Part shown: piece after piece, positions 27,011-35,867 of the stretch | How the letters are laid out: every line of letters starts with the position of its first letter | How positions within the stretch are numbered: position 1 is the first letter of the stretch | Source of the DNA: Spongiibacter nanhainus | GTDB lineage: Bacteria > Pseudomonadota > Gammaproteobacteria > Pseudomonadales > Spongiibacteraceae | Assembly: GCF_016132545.1 (NCBI RefSeq) | Contig: NZ_CP066167.1 | Coordinates: forward strand, 3,003,001-3,067,000 | Length of the DNA: 64,000 nucleotides | Direction of reading: 5' to 3' | Notes under the pieces: generated by a model | Told to the model about the DNA's origin: nothing | The model's input: the letters and a program-made list of their open reading frames with translations, nothing else | The model's database searches: none | Position numbers and translations under genes: made by a program

Positions 27011-28492
27011 TTAATCAGTAACGACGGTAACGACCTTCTCCTCGGTGTAGGCCAGCACACCGGCCAATCCGCACTCTCGGCCGATACCACTTTGCTTCAC
27101 GCCACCCCAGGGCAAGCGAGCATCAATGGGTGCCCAGCAATTCACACCCACAGCGCCGGCTCTCACTCGCTTGGCCAGGCGGTGAGCCCGCTTAACATCA
27201 CTGGTCCAAATCGTGGCACCTAGGCCGTAGACAGTACCGTTGGCGACCTCAACGGCCTCATCCTCGTCCTTGAAAGAGATAATGGTGGCCACAGGCCCAA
27301 AAATCTCTTCCTGGGCGATCACCATGTCGTTTGTGGCACCACCAAATACGGTTGGCTTAACAAACCAGCCTTGTTCATAAGTGCTCTCGCCACCCGCCAA
27401 CAGCTTGGCGCCAGACTCAACGCCTATGCGAATGTAGTTGTTAACCCGATCCAGCTGTACTTTCTTCGCCACCGGCCCCATCTGTACACCGTCATCGCCC
27501 GGGTTACCCACCACAATGCTCTTGGCGACTTCAGCCAGTCGCGCCGAAAACTCCTCGGCGATATCTTCGTGCACGAGAATTCTCGAGCCCGCCGCACAAA
27601 TCTGCCCTTGGTTGAAGAAGATACCCATTGCACATCCGGCAACAGCCTCGTCGAGATTAGCATCGGAGTACACGACTTGCGGGCTCTTGCCGCCTAACTC
27701 CAGGGACACCCGCTTAAAGTCTTCAACCGCTTCACGCTGGATCTGCTGCCCCACAGCTGGACTGCCTGTGAAGGTAATTTTGTCGACATCGGGATGACGC
27801 ACCAGCGCAGAGCCAATCGTTGACCCAGACCCAGTAACGACATTTACAACACCATCAGGGAACCCCGCTTCTTTGGCGAGCTTCGCCAAGTGCAGGGCCG
27901 ACATAGGCGTCTCTTCAGAGGGCTTGATGACAACGGTACAACCCGCGGCCAACAGAGGCGCCACCTTCCAGCAGGTAATCATGAAAGGCGTGTTCCAGGG
28001 TACGATAGCACCGACAACACCTACCGCCTCGTGGACGGTGTAAGACAAGGTCGGGCGCCCCAGGTATCCGGGGGTTGGGATCGTTCGACCCTCTAGCTTA
28101 TCTGCCCAACCCGCTGAAGTCCGGATAGTTTGTATGGCATTAGGCAGATCCAGAATGCGCGGCTCCATTGGCACACGACCGATACATGCCGCATCCATAT
28201 CCGCCAGCAGGTCGGCATCACGCTCTACAAGGTCCGCCAACTTGTTCAGCAGACAACCGCGATCGTAACCGCTCAGGGCTGACCACTCGCCTTGATCGAA
28301 CTGCAATCGCGCCGCCGCGACGGCAGCATTAACATCTTCTGCACCACCGAAAGAATACGAGGCCAGCACGGTCTCATCGACCGGGTTGATCAACTCACGT
28401 CGACCGCCATCCACCGACTCCACATCTGCGCCATTGATGAAGTGGCACATGGCTTTCGGGAGGCTTGAAATTCCAGTTTGTTCTATACCCAC
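27011..28492 (-). CDS. Aldehyde dehydrogenase, probably phenylacetaldehyde dehydrogenase
   Basis: This is a 493-residue NAD(P)-dependent aldehyde dehydrogenase. The general base Glu is in VSLELGGKSP (near 260), and the nucleophile Cys is in NQGQICAAGSR (near 294). The nucleotide-binding pattern FTGSPAVGQQI is present. Next to styC and paaK, oxidation of phenylacetaldehyde to phenylacetate (StyD/FeaB role) is the best inference. Start GTG 28492 has GGAG 8 nt upstream. IS element B sits just after its stop codon. Confidence 0.88.
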   Translation of the reverse strand: MGIEQTGISSLPKAMCHFINGADVESVDGGRRELINPVDETVLASYSFGGAEDVNAAVAAARLQFDQGEWSALSGYDRGCLLNKLADLVERDADLLADMDAACIGRVPMEPRILDLPNAIQTIRTSAGWADKLEGRTIPTPGYLGRPTLSYTVHEAVGVVGAIVPWNTPFMITCWKVAPLLAAGCTVVIKPSEETPMSALHLAKLAKEAGFPDGVVNVVTGSGSTIGSALVRHPDVDKITFTGSPAVGQQIQREAVEDFKRVSLELGGKSPQVVYSDANLDEAVAGCAMGIFFNQGQICAAGSRILVHEDIAEEFSARLAEVAKSIVVGNPGDDGVQMGPVAKKVQLDRVNNYIRIGVESGAKLLAGGESTYEQGWFVKPTVFGGATNDMVIAQEEIFGPVATIISFKDEDEAVEVANGTVYGLGATIWTSDVKRAHRLAKRVRAGAVGVNCWAPIDARLPWGGVKQSGIGRECGLAGVLAYTEEKVVTVVTD

Positions 28493-28615
28493 AGCTAAAT
28501 CTCCGCATTATTATTAGCGTACGATTGTGACAGTGGACATTTCACCGCAATTTCAGAGGGGCAACTTTCTAGCGAGTGCACTTACGATGATAATCCGTGC
28601 AAAGGCTTTGCCGCC

Positions 28616-28930
28616 CTACCCTTGAACAACCTCATTGATCTGCATCGCCGGAGAGATATCAGTATAGTTTTTTACATCGGCCAGAATCTCCTTCTGCACA
28701 GACGAAAAAGCCGTCATAAAGGCCTGCTGACTCGGCGAATAAATATGGCAGGCAGCAATTACCCCAGGCTCACTGCCTGGCGCCGGACCGCTAACCCCTT
28801 TATCAATCTCATACTTTAAACACGCCTCACCCAGCAGACTCTTGATCATCGGCAGGTGCTGCTCGGCGTAGTATTGGTGATCAAACTTGCCGCCTTCCTT
28901 GTTTTTGTAAGTAATACTGACCTTTATCAT
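28616..28930 (-). CDS. EthD-family protein
   Basis: This is a 104-residue EthD-domain (ferredoxin-like alpha-beta barrel) protein. It starts MIKVSITYKNKEGGKFDHQY and has the conserved AEQHLPMIK segment. Members act as small dimeric enzymes or helpers in ether and aromatic degradation. It is 13 bp from the thiolase-like gene, so the two are co-transcribed. Its precise role here is unknown. Confidence 0.78.
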   Translation of the reverse strand: MIKVSITYKNKEGGKFDHQYYAEQHLPMIKSLLGEACLKYEIDKGVSGPAPGSEPGVIAACHIYSPSQQAFMTAFSSVQKEILADVKNYTDISPAMQINEVVQG

Positions 28931-28943
28931 TGGTATACCTCAA

Positions 28944-30161
28944 CTAGCTTTCTGTGATTTTTTCCAAGATTATGGCCACGCCCTGACCATTCTCTGACGA
29001 CGCAGCACACAAGGCATATCGCCCCTGCGTTGTGTGCAAACGATTAAGAGCAGTGACCACCAGGCGGGCCGATGAGGCGCCGGCGGCCTCACCTATCGTC
29101 AAATCCCCCCCATTGGCGTTGAATTTTGGCGATGCCAATGGCAAGTCCAGCTCCCGCATGATGCAAAGCGCCTCAACTGCGCAAACCTCGTTAACTTCAA
29201 ATAAGTCCATATCGGCACTGGATAAACCACTCGCCGCGAACACCGCTGTGATGGCGTCCAGGCAATAGGGGCGATCACTATCGACAGGAGTCTCGGTAGT
29301 GGCATGAGCAATGATCTTTACGCGGGGCCGCAAACGCACAGCCTGGATAGCGGAATCAGAGGCCAACAACAGGCAGCAGGCGCCTTCCGCTGCTAACGAG
29401 AACCCCTGCCCCACGCCAATATTGACGCGATCTTGATCCGATACTGGAGCCAATGGCTGGCTGGCCTGTCTGACAGCGATTTCCAGCTCATCATCACTAA
29501 AATAGTGACCTGAAGAAGAGTCACCGGACTTGTACACCATGCACTCACGGTCAAAAAATCCGCGACGACGCGCATCCAAGGCCTTTTCTATCGCCGACAG
29601 CGTATAGGCGTCTCGAGTATCGTTGGAAATCTCATAACGCCGGCTCAACCGCGCGCGACGATCAACTTTCTCGGTCATATTGACAACAAAGTAACCGCCG
29701 TTTCGCACATCAGGATGCACGGGTATTTTCTTGACACTCTCGGCCTCAGACCCCGTGCCAGCACCGGATATTAGCGATGAATCAACACCCGCTGCGCCAC
29801 CAACCCCTCCGACTACTGTAAATCGGCGCAGGCCCGCGGCTATATCGAGGTATGCCTGACCAACAGCCGCCAGGCCAGAGCAATAGGAAAAATTCAACGA
29901 CTTGGCCGGCACTGTGGCTTTAATGGCCGTACCAGACAGGTATTCGGTGACAAACTTCCCGAATTCGGGAACGGCCGAGAATTTTTTATTGTTGGAACCG
30001 ATGTACAAACCGTCTACGCTGCCCCAATCCAGCGACGCGTTCCTCCTCGTCATATCCCGCAAAGGTAGCGCCGCCAGGCTGGCCATGGATAAGCTATGAA
30101 AATAGCTATTTACATTAGCAAAAGGTGTTCGTACGGCCCCACATATGTAAGCCGAATTCAT
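28944..30161 (-). CDS. Thiolase-like protein with altered active site
   Basis: This is a 405-residue thiolase-fold protein. The acyl-carrying Cys is kept (C94 in SLNFSYCSGLAAVG) and a C-terminal Cys is present (C385 in YALCAASSENGQG). The NEAF motif reads NEVCA. The usual GHP loop reads GGDLTIGEAAGASSAR, so the catalytic His is replaced by Glu358. It is therefore unlikely to be a normal beta-ketothiolase; acyl binding or an unusual Claisen-type reaction is possible. It lies 5 bp after paaK. Confidence 0.75.
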   Translation of the reverse strand: MNSAYICGAVRTPFANVNSYFHSLSMASLAALPLRDMTRRNASLDWGSVDGLYIGSNNKKFSAVPEFGKFVTEYLSGTAIKATVPAKSLNFSYCSGLAAVGQAYLDIAAGLRRFTVVGGVGGAAGVDSSLISGAGTGSEAESVKKIPVHPDVRNGGYFVVNMTEKVDRRARLSRRYEISNDTRDAYTLSAIEKALDARRRGFFDRECMVYKSGDSSSGHYFSDDELEIAVRQASQPLAPVSDQDRVNIGVGQGFSLAAEGACCLLLASDSAIQAVRLRPRVKIIAHATTETPVDSDRPYCLDAITAVFAASGLSSADMDLFEVNEVCAVEALCIMRELDLPLASPKFNANGGDLTIGEAAGASSARLVVTALNRLHTTQGRYALCAASSENGQGVAIILEKITES

Positions 30162-30166
30162 ATGAG

Positions 30167-31477
30167 TTATCGGTAGTCGTGGACGCGCTTAGCTTTGCCT
30201 TCGGAGCGCGCAAGACCTTCACCGCCGACCAGCTTGACCTTTATGGATATCCCCACATAAGTCTTGACCAGATGCTTTAAGCGAGCCATCACCTCATCCT
30301 TCCCAGACTCGTCGAGCTCACTAGACTCAGGGTTTAGCTCAACCGACACCGTGACCATATCGAGGTTACCGTCTTTGCTGACCTCAATGAGATAGATGGG
30401 CGCCAGCTCGGGGACCTGCAACAGCAGCTCTTCAATTTGCGTGGGAAAAACATTGACTCCGCGGATAATAAGCATATCGTCAGAGCGGCCTGTGATCTTG
30501 CCGATACGACGCATACCGCGAGCCGTGGGCTCCAGCAACTTGGTTAAGTCCCGAGTGCGGTAACGGATAACCGGGAAAGCCTCTTTGGTCAAAGAGGTAA
30601 ATACCAGCTCCCCCTCCTCACCATCGGGCAATACCTCACCGGTTGCAGGGTCGATAATCTCCGGATAGAAATGATCTTCCCAGATGACCGGGCCATCTTT
30701 GGTCTCGACACACTCACTGGCTACGCCGGGCCCCATGACTTCAGACAGACCATAGATGTCAACTGCATCGATACCTGCCCGCTCCTCAATTTCTTGGCGC
30801 ATTGCATTGGTCCAGGGCTCGGCACCGAAGATACCGATTTCCAGACTGGTGGTCTTGGGATCAATGCCCTGACGCTCAAATTCCTCGATCAGATTGAGCA
30901 TGTAAGACGGCGTCACCATGATGATGCGGGGCTTAAAGTCTTGAATAAGCTGCACTTGCTTTTCAGTCTGACCACCGGACATAGGGACAACCGTACAACC
31001 CAGCCGCTCGGCACCGTAGTGTGCACCGAGACCGCCAGTGAACAGGCCGTAACCGTAGGCTATGTGGATAATATCGCCGGGTTTGCCACCAGCAGCGCGA
31101 ATACTGCGCGCCACCAAATCCGCCCAGTTATTGATGTCGTTTTTGGTGTAGCCAACGACCGTGGGCTTACCCGTGGTACCACTGGAGGCATGAATACGCG
31201 CCACTTCTTCACGCGGCACGGCAAACAGACCAAAGGGATAGTTGTCCCGTAAATCCTGCTTTACGAGGAACGGGAATTTACTCAGGTCAGACAGTGAATT
31301 CAGGTCACTGGGCGAGACACCGGCTTCATCAAACTTTTGCTTGTAGAACGGCACATTGTTGTAAGCCCGCTCCAAAGTCTGCTTTAAGCGCTGCAACTGC
31401 AATGCAGCCAACTCTTCTCGCTCGGCAGTTTCAATCGGCTCCACCAGCGCCTTTGCGGCTTGGGCTCCAATAGACAT
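30167..31477 (-). CDS. paaK: Phenylacetate-CoA ligase
   Basis: This is a 436-residue adenylate-forming enzyme that makes phenylacetyl-CoA from phenylacetate, ATP and CoA. The AMP-binding P-loop reads HASSGTTGKPTVVGYT. Other family motifs are IYGLSEVMGPGVASEC, YRTRDLTKLL, RIGKITGRSDDMLIIRGVNV and the C-terminal lysine region EGKAKRVHDYR. ATG 31477 has GGAGG 8 nt upstream. It heads an apparent operon with the thiolase-like, EthD and aldehyde dehydrogenase genes. Confidence 0.93.
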   Translation of the reverse strand: MSIGAQAAKALVEPIETAEREELAALQLQRLKQTLERAYNNVPFYKQKFDEAGVSPSDLNSLSDLSKFPFLVKQDLRDNYPFGLFAVPREEVARIHASSGTTGKPTVVGYTKNDINNWADLVARSIRAAGGKPGDIIHIAYGYGLFTGGLGAHYGAERLGCTVVPMSGGQTEKQVQLIQDFKPRIIMVTPSYMLNLIEEFERQGIDPKTTSLEIGIFGAEPWTNAMRQEIEERAGIDAVDIYGLSEVMGPGVASECVETKDGPVIWEDHFYPEIIDPATGEVLPDGEEGELVFTSLTKEAFPVIRYRTRDLTKLLEPTARGMRRIGKITGRSDDMLIIRGVNVFPTQIEELLLQVPELAPIYLIEVSKDGNLDMVTVSVELNPESSELDESGKDEVMARLKHLVKTYVGISIKVKLVGGEGLARSEGKAKRVHDYR

Positions 31478-31673
31478 ACATGTTCCTCCTTTTTTGAAGG
31501 AACTTTGCATGATTTCAAGCAACCACACGTCGCATCGCGTGCAGCGGGTAAATCAATGGGTGCAAAAGAAGGCGACAAAACGCGCGGCGTACGTGAAGGC
31601 ATTGCTCACGTAGAACCGCGCTAAAATTGATTAAATTACGGCTAAGGTTTTGATTCTAATCGCTTTAGCACGA

Positions 31674-32438
31674 TCAAAACTTGCCATTGGAGTTTTGCCA
31701 CTGATCTCGCGGCAGCACCGCCTCGACGACATCCCAATGCTCGACAATGCCACCGCCCTCAAGCCGAAACATATCATAGAAAGCGACTTCGTCACCGTTA
31801 AATACACCCTCAGTCACTATCAAGACAAAATCGCCTTTACCCAGCACTTTATGAATCGTGCCGTATTTCACCTCAATACCCTCGGCTTGCCACTGTGTGA
31901 ATGCCTCGATCAAGCCACCTAGACCGTCGCGAACCAAAGGGTGATGCTGGAGATATTTGTCGCCAATGTAGTCTCCAGCCTTCGATAAATCGCCGGCCAT
32001 CAACACATTTTCGACAAAGCCCTTAGCAATACGCTTGTTATCCTCTAGGCTGGCGTCATCGCCACTTATATTCTCCTGACCATCCAGCAGCGTACGACCA
32101 CTGGGATTGGGCGGTGCCAATTCCTGGGCCGCGTCCCAGTGCTCTACAATTTTGTCGCCTTCGAACCGGAAGATATCGAAAACAGCCCGCGGCACGCCGA
32201 TTTCAATCTCACTGTGAGCAACAACATAGTCGCCATCTTCAAATACTCGTTTTGTCGACACGCTTGCAAAGCCATTAGGCAAAGACTGTATAAACTCCTT
32301 AAATCCTCCCGGTCCATCGGCAACCATCAAGTTGTGCTGGGTGTATGTCTGGGAATCAATAACCGACAAAGCCTCTATATCCTTTGTCTCTATCGCCTTT
32401 AGCAGATTTACTACCTGCTCCTCACGCTTAGTCGTCAT
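31674..32438 (-). CDS. Tandem SnoaL/NTF2-like protein
   Basis: This is a 254-residue protein made of two similar SnoaL-like (NTF2-fold) domains. Residues about 5-105 contain YTQHNLMVADGPGGFKEFI and FRFEGDKIVEHWD. Residues about 130-245 contain YLQHHPLVRDGLGGLIEAF and FRLEGGGIVEHWDVVE. The second half looks like a duplication of the first. Such proteins bind or isomerise small hydrophobic compounds; the ligand is unknown. A candidate Rrf2 operator lies about 100 bp upstream. Confidence 0.82.
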   Translation of the reverse strand: MTTKREEQVVNLLKAIETKDIEALSVIDSQTYTQHNLMVADGPGGFKEFIQSLPNGFASVSTKRVFEDGDYVVAHSEIEIGVPRAVFDIFRFEGDKIVEHWDAAQELAPPNPSGRTLLDGQENISGDDASLEDNKRIAKGFVENVLMAGDLSKAGDYIGDKYLQHHPLVRDGLGGLIEAFTQWQAEGIEVKYGTIHKVLGKGDFVLIVTEGVFNGDEVAFYDMFRLEGGGIVEHWDVVEAVLPRDQWQNSNGKF

Positions 32439-32534
32439 ACGACATCTCCTTTAACCAATAGAACACCTTCGATCAACAGAACAGCGTGGCCCACGGGTTG
32501 CGAGCCAAACTTACTGCCCCTATATGCCATCAAT

Positions 32535-32555
32535 ATGTAGCTTTTTATGTTACAT
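32535..32555. promoter_or_regulatory. Candidate Rrf2 operator 1
   Basis: ATGTA (32535-32539) and TACAT (32551-32555) are separated by 11 bp. It lies just upstream of the SnoaL-like gene. The same 5-11-5 palindrome occurs at 33016-33036 and 33150-33170. Confidence 0.6.
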
Positions 32556-32571
32556 TTTGTGGCAAATTTTT

Positions 32572-32997
32572 TTACGCGCGCTCACGCTGCTGCACAGAAC
32601 CCACAAGATCCGCAACAGTATATCGAGCCAGCGCATCGCGGAAGGCATCAAAGCCCTCCTGCAAAATCACGTCCAGAATCCCCCCTATACTTCGGCCCAC
32701 CGGACACGCCGGATTGGGCGAAGTATGGATCTTTAACATATCGTCGACCTCACTTACCGCATCCAGAACATCGGCAAGGGAGATGGCTGATGCCGAGCGC
32801 AGCAACCTTGCGCCGCCGGCAGTACCACGATCAATGGTGACCAGGGAGGCCTGAGTTAATGCTGCCAACAATTTTCGAATAACAACCGGATTGGTGCCGA
32901 CACTCCCTGCCAATACCGAGGACGACACCGGCTCCCCGTCGTGGAGATGGAGCACGGTAAGAACGTGTACCGCTACTGAAAACCGAGTGTTACTCAC
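32572..32997 (-). CDS. Rrf2-family transcriptional regulator
   Basis: This is a 141-residue winged-helix Rrf2 protein (FSVAVHVLTVLHL, then SSVLAGSVGTNPVVIRKLLA as the recognition region). Only one Cys is seen (CPVGR), so it lacks the three-Cys cluster of NsrR/IscR and is more like YwnA types. Start GTG 32997 has GAGG 6 nt upstream; a TTG at 33009 is less likely. Three palindromes around it suggest self-regulation and control of both neighbours. Confidence 0.85.
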   Translation of the reverse strand: MSNTRFSVAVHVLTVLHLHDGEPVSSSVLAGSVGTNPVVIRKLLAALTQASLVTIDRGTAGGARLLRSASAISLADVLDAVSEVDDMLKIHTSPNPACPVGRSIGGILDVILQEGFDAFRDALARYTVADLVGSVQQRERA

Positions 32998-33015
32998 TGT
33001 GTACCTCAATTCAAT

Positions 33016-33036
33016 ATGTACTAATTATAGTTACAT
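33016..33036. promoter_or_regulatory. Candidate Rrf2 operator 2
   Basis: ATGTA (33016-33020), 11 bp, TACAT (33032-33036). It lies 19-39 bp before the Rrf2 start codon, as expected for autorepression. Confidence 0.65.
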
Positions 33037-33149
33037 ATAAAACAAACGTCAACACACCTACAGACTTAAATGGCTGCAGCGATCACCTGCGGAACAGTTA
33101 ATAAAACGCCAACTCCCTCACATATTTCTTGATACACATTTGTATTGTT

Positions 33150-33170
33150 ATGTATTTTTTTGTGCTACAT
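33150..33170. promoter_or_regulatory. Candidate Rrf2 operator 3
   Basis: ATGTA (33150-33154), 11 bp, TACAT (33166-33170). It lies about 160 bp before the secreted-protein gene in the 330-bp Rrf2/secreted-protein gap, which otherwise shows no gene. Confidence 0.6.
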
Positions 33171-33327
33171 TTAGGCTTGGCTGTTAATTAGCCAAGCAAG
33201 GTTGCGCATCGTTGATGCTTGGCCTTACTTGTCACTAACAGACATGGCTAGTCGTGACGCCACTAATTAACACGCGCGCACAGACTGACCAAAACCATAT
33301 AAAGGCATCGCTTTTGAGGATAAAAAC

Positions 33328-33777
33328 ATGGTATTTAAAAAAGTTAAGATTTTTGCTGCCGCTCTGGCTCTGTGCTTTAGCGCCAACATTAGCCACGCGC
33401 AAACACCTGGTCTGGCCGGCTTGCTGATTCAATTCAACCAACTGTCAGGATCGCTGCCAGCAATTCCGGGATTAGATTCACTATTAGGCACTGTTGCTGC
33501 AGCCAATAGCCAGTTGTTGCAAGCGATTATTCCGCTTTCTAACAATGTCCCAGTTCTAGGCACTGTCGTTGGCGGTGTTGTGCCGATTGGTACACAACTC
33601 ACTGCTGTAGCGCTTCCCATACTGCTGAACCCACCAAGCGATCAGTCAGGCATTCAAGCCCTGCTTACGACCGACTTGACCAGCCTGCTGGACCTGAGTT
33701 CGCTGCTGCCCGGCGCCTCTACAGACTTCCTGGTGCTGCCCGCCCTGCCCATTATCCCAGACCTGGTAGAACTATAG
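33328..33777 (+). CDS. Small secreted hydrophobic protein
   Basis: This encodes 149 residues. A clear signal peptide (KKVKIFAAALALCFSANISHA) is followed by a Leu-, Pro- and Gly-rich chain without charged clusters (LLIQFNQLSGSLPAIPG, VLGTVVGGVVPIG) and no cysteines. It ends DLVEL. The family is not recognised. It precedes tatA, alkB and the rubredoxins on the same strand, so an envelope role in hydrophobic-substrate uptake is conceivable. Confidence 0.65.
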   Translation: MVFKKVKIFAAALALCFSANISHAQTPGLAGLLIQFNQLSGSLPAIPGLDSLLGTVAAANSQLLQAIIPLSNNVPVLGTVVGGVVPIGTQLTAVALPILLNPPSDQSGIQALLTTDLTSLLDLSSLLPGASTDFLVLPALPIIPDLVEL

Positions 33778-33861
33778 AGCGGGCCTAAAGATGTCAATGT
33801 GTTGGGTATAGGCAGCTTCCCTGCCTACCCATAGCTACAGAAATAATAAAGGAGTCACGTT

Positions 33862-34071
33862 GTGGGACTTGGCGGAATCAGTATCTGGCAACTTCTAATC
33901 ATCCTGGCGATTGTCGCCATGCTATTTGGCACCAAAAGGCTAGGCAGCATTGGCAGTGATCTGGGTTCGGCAATCAAAGGTTTTAAGAAGAGCCTGAATG
34001 GGAGCCCTCAGGATGAGATAAGTAATCCAGCAGCCTCCCTTGAAGCCTCTGACAACACCTCCAAACATTGA
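33862..34071 (+). CDS. tatA: TatA/E-family translocase subunit
   Basis: This is a 69-residue protein starting at GTG 33862, with AAAGGAG upstream. It has the TatA layout: a short helix ([22 protein letters not shown]) with the FGTKRL hinge, an amphipathic helix ([15 protein letters not shown]) and a polar tail. It probably supplements the host Tat system; the island encodes two Tat substrates (the DUF1329 proteins) but no TatB or TatC. Confidence 0.88.
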   Translation: MGLGGISIWQLLIILAIVAMLFGTKRLGSIGSDLGSAIKGFKKSLNGSPQDEISNPAASLEASDNTSKH

Positions 34072-34079
34072 TATATTAG

Positions 34080-34102
34080 ACGTTCCCGTCCGGGAACGTT
34101 TT
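34080..34102 (+). terminator. Terminator after tatA
   Basis: An 8-bp stem ACGTTCCC/GGGAACGT (34080-34087 and 34092-34099) with a 4-nt loop is followed by T residues. It separates tatA from alkB, so alkB needs its own promoter in the following 240 bp. Confidence 0.75.
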
Positions 34103-34343
34103 CCCTATTTTTTAAATGTATCTTTACCAGATCTGTCTTCCGACCAGTCACCGGGATATAGCTTAACTCGCCACCTCTTCACTAGACGCCTAGCTCATTA
34201 CTATTTCGCCCAGCATTGGTTGGTCCATTAAATATTTCGCGATTGTGATACGGCGTTCGCTATCGGGATAGAGGGCGAGCAACCAAGCTCTTACCATCTA
34301 TTTTGAATTGGCTGCTTTCTTGTCGAATAAGACGGTAATAACT

Positions 34344-35519
34344 ATGACTGAATCAAACCCTTCGATTTCCACATCCCGCTTAAATACTAAGGATTCCAAG
34401 CGCTACCTTTGGTGGCTCCCGCTATTTATTGCTGTATCACCGGTAGTGGGTATAAAACTCTATGAGTCGACCGGCAGTGCCTGGTTTGCTTGGTTCACTC
34501 CAATACTCTGGTATTTCTTTGTCCCTCTCGGTGATTTTATTTTTGGTAGGGACGACGCTAATTATAGCGATGACCTGGCCCCTAAAATCGAGTCCGATAA
34601 CTATTATAAATGGCTGGTTTTTCTATCTGTGCCATTGTTCTTTTTTACTTGGCTTTACGCAGCATGGTGGATAGCTACTCAATCGGCGGGAATCGTCGAC
34701 TATATTGGCATTACGCTGGGCGTAGCCCTGACCAACGGCCTTGCTTTAGTCGTTGGACACGAGCTGGGGCACAAGAACAATCGGCTGGAAAAAAACCTAG
34801 CAAAATGGGTGCTCGCTGTGCCTGCTTATGGACACTTCTCAGCCGAGCACAATCGCGGTCACCACAAAGACGTAGCCACACCGGACGACCCCGCGTCTGC
34901 CAGATTGGGCGAGTCCTTGTATCATTTTGTACTCCGGGAAATCCCCGGCGCATTCATCCGCGCCTTCCATGACGAAGCGGTGCGGCTTGAACGCAAAGGA
35001 AAATCTAGCCTAAGCCCAGACAACCAGATACTGCAGTCATTCTTTATAACGGCAATTCTTTATGGCTACGCACTTTACAGCTGGGGGCCAATCCTCATTC
35101 CCTTCATTGTGATTTCCACCCTCTGGGGCTGGCAGTTTCTCTCCACATCAAACTACATCGAGCACTATGGCTTGCTGCGCCAAAAACAAGCCGATGGTCG
35201 ATACGAGAGAACGCGCCCGGAACACTCCTGGAATGCCGACTTCATCGTCTCCAACCTAGTTACCTATCACCTTCAAAGACACTCGGATCACCACGCCCGG
35301 CCTACGCGTCGTTATCAAGTGTTGCGCAGCGACAATGCTCCAGAATTACCGACAGGTTACGCAGGATGTTTCACCTTGGCCTATTTCACGCCTCTATGGC
35401 GGAAAATCATGGATCCAAAAGTACTTAGCGTCTATGACGGCGACATCACTAAAGCCAACCTTGACCCAAGTAAACGCGCGAAACTCATTGAGCAGTATGG
35501 GGGTAATGGAAATGGCTAA
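34344..35519 (+). CDS. alkB: AlkB-type membrane di-iron alkane monooxygenase
   Basis: This is a 391-residue integral membrane hydroxylase with six predicted helices. All histidine boxes are present: HELGHK (near 148), EHNRGHH (near 175), NYIEHYG (near 270) and LQRHSDHH (near 312). It inserts oxygen into alkanes or alkyl side chains and can epoxidise terminal alkenes, with electrons from rubredoxin. ATG 34344 is chosen; a TTG at 34308 is less likely. Two rubredoxin genes follow, the first overlapping its stop. No rubredoxin reductase is in the window. Confidence 0.93.
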   Translation: MTESNPSISTSRLNTKDSKRYLWWLPLFIAVSPVVGIKLYESTGSAWFAWFTPILWYFFVPLGDFIFGRDDANYSDDLAPKIESDNYYKWLVFLSVPLFFFTWLYAAWWIATQSAGIVDYIGITLGVALTNGLALVVGHELGHKNNRLEKNLAKWVLAVPAYGHFSAEHNRGHHKDVATPDDPASARLGESLYHFVLREIPGAFIRAFHDEAVRLERKGKSSLSPDNQILQSFFITAILYGYALYSWGPILIPFIVISTLWGWQFLSTSNYIEHYGLLRQKQADGRYERTRPEHSWNADFIVSNLVTYHLQRHSDHHARPTRRYQVLRSDNAPELPTGYAGCFTLAYFTPLWRKIMDPKVLSVYDGDITKANLDPSKRAKLIEQYGGNGNG

Positions 35520-35679
35520 ATATCAGTGCCCGGGCTGCGAGTATACCTACGACGAGACAAAGGGAAACGACTTCGAGGGATTTCCTGCCGGTACAAAATG
35601 GCAGGACATACCAGAAGAGTGGTCATGCCCCGACTGCTCAGTGAGAGACAAACCGGACTTTATCAAAATAGCTGACTGA
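35512..35679 (+). CDS. Rubredoxin 1
   Basis: This is a 55-residue rubredoxin with two iron-binding pairs, CPGC (near 6-9) and CPDC (near 39-42), and the family segment [16 protein letters not shown]. The start overlaps the end of alkB by 8 bp. It should pass electrons to AlkB. Confidence 0.92.
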   Translation: MAKYQCPGCEYTYDETKGNDFEGFPAGTKWQDIPEEWSCPDCSVRDKPDFIKIAD

Positions 35680-35687
35680 GGGGTCTC

Positions 35688-35849
35688 ATGGCGAAATACG
35701 AATGCATCGTTTGCGGATTTGTATACGACGAAGACGAGGGACTTCCTGACGACGGCATACCTCCAGGCACAAAGTGGGAGGATATTCCCGACGATTGGAC
35801 CTGCTACGACTGTAGTTGCCCGAAATCTGATTTTGAATTACTAGAATAA
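35688..35849 (+). CDS. Rubredoxin 2
   Basis: This is a 53-residue rubredoxin starting [18 protein letters not shown], with CIVC and CYDC as iron ligands and [16 protein letters not shown] before the second pair. It lies 8 bp after rubredoxin 1 and ends near SDFELLE. In alkane systems one rubredoxin of a pair is often the true electron carrier and the other cannot replace it; which is which cannot be read here. Confidence 0.92.
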   Translation: MAKYECIVCGFVYDEDEGLPDDGIPPGTKWEDIPDDWTCYDCSCPKSDFELLE

Positions 35850-35867
35850 CTATTGGAATAACACGAC

